A stretch of DNA of 6,673 nucleotides, taken from assembly GCA_027080405.1 (NCBI GenBank), contig JALWSL010000134.1, forward strand, positions 1,450-8,122, written 5' to 3'. This DNA is from Planctomycetaceae bacterium (GTDB taxonomy: Bacteria > Planctomycetota > Planctomycetia > Planctomycetales > Planctomycetaceae). The notes below the pieces were generated by a model. It was not told the DNA's origin. It saw only the letters and a program-made list of their open reading frames with translations, and did no database searches. Below, piece by piece: positions 6,356-6,673 of this stretch (positions within the stretch are counted from its first letter, which is position 1; every line of letters starts with the position of its first letter). Position numbers and translations under genes: made by a program.

Positions 6356-6673
6356 TCAGTTCTGCTGTGCAAGCGAACGGAGTTCTTCGATCAAAATGGC
6401 GGCTCCCTCATCAACCTGCTCAGCGGTGATGTTCAACGCAGGCAACAGGCGCACAACAGTATCGTGCGTCGCATTCAGCAATACCCCACGTTCCATGCAC
6501 TTACCGACAATCGGGGTGGCGGGAACGGTGAGATCGATCCCGATCATCATCCCTGCGATGCGGAGTTCTTTTATAATCGGCAATTCTTCCAGCAGTGGCT
6601 CCAAATGCCGGGCGAATCGTTGAGACATCGCGGTGGAATGTTCAAGCAAATTCTCCTGTTCAATCGTTTGGAC
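6356..6673 (-). CDS. argD: Acetylornithine aminotransferase, C-terminal part (5' end outside window)
   Basis: The frame stays open to the window edge and gives 105 residues plus a TGA at 6356-6358. The first codons in the window read [20 protein letters not shown], and the TTG at 6649 is an internal Leu codon, not a start. The segment matches the small C-terminal domain of class III PLP-dependent aminotransferases of the ArgD group: a helix, then [11 protein letters not shown] (the position of the usual RGxGLMxGIEL), a [21 protein letters not shown] segment and a final helix with [13 protein letters not shown]. ArgD uses glutamate to convert N-acetylglutamate semialdehyde to acetylornithine, four steps into arginine synthesis. 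The PLP lysine and most of the catalytic domain lie beyond the edge. argF immediately downstream supports the arginine assignment over other class III aminotransferases. Confidence 0.9.
   Translation of the reverse strand, partial: VQTIEQENLLEHSTAMSQRFARHLEPLLEELPIIKELRIAGMMIGIDLTVPATPIVGKCMERGVLLNATHDTVVRLLPALNITAEQVDEGAAILIEELRSLAQQN

Overview
The window looks like a chromosomal segment from a planctomycete-type bacterium. This is inferred from gene content: an OstA-like periplasmic protein, a TPR lipoprotein, a DUF116-prenyl synthase fusion, the adjacent argD and argF, and the lack of clear Shine-Dalgarno sites at most starts. Base composition looks near 50% GC. No RNA gene, insertion sequence, CRISPR array or phage gene was seen. 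The assignment is a moderate-confidence inference, not a database match.

Layout. Positions 1-678 (+) hold the C-terminal part of an OstA/LptA-like protein that enters from the left edge. It converges on a TPR lipoprotein gene (733-1812, -), with only 54 bp between the two stops. Every other gene lies on the minus strand and reads right to left: the end of argD (6356-6673, cut by the window edge), argF (5281-6192), a 683-bp region without a conventional gene (4598-5280), a 656-aa DUF116/polyprenyl synthase fusion (2627-4597), a 153-aa membrane protein (2084-2545), then the TPR gene.

How the genes relate. argD and argF encode consecutive steps of arginine synthesis (acetylornithine transamination, and later ornithine to citrulline). 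A GC-rich stem-loop sits between them. The fusion protein joins a cysteine-rich DUF116 domain to a trans-isoprenyl diphosphate synthase domain, so it probably makes a linear isoprenoid precursor. The small membrane protein follows it by 81 bp and may be co-transcribed. The OstA-like and TPR proteins are predicted envelope proteins and need not be linked to the rest.

Most unusual points. (1) The DUF116-prenyl synthase fusion has Asn in place of the first Asp of the second aspartate-rich motif. (2) The 683-bp gap holds a four-unit ACCGTT repeat that coincides exactly with the end of a 23-codon minus-strand ORF, which has an AGGAG site 5 nt before its ATG and would encode a basic peptide ending in four Asn-Gly pairs. 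(3) The last codons of argF are duplicated just past its stop. (4) A strong AGGAGGT sequence lies 27 nt before the argF ATG, too far away to be its ordinary ribosome binding site.
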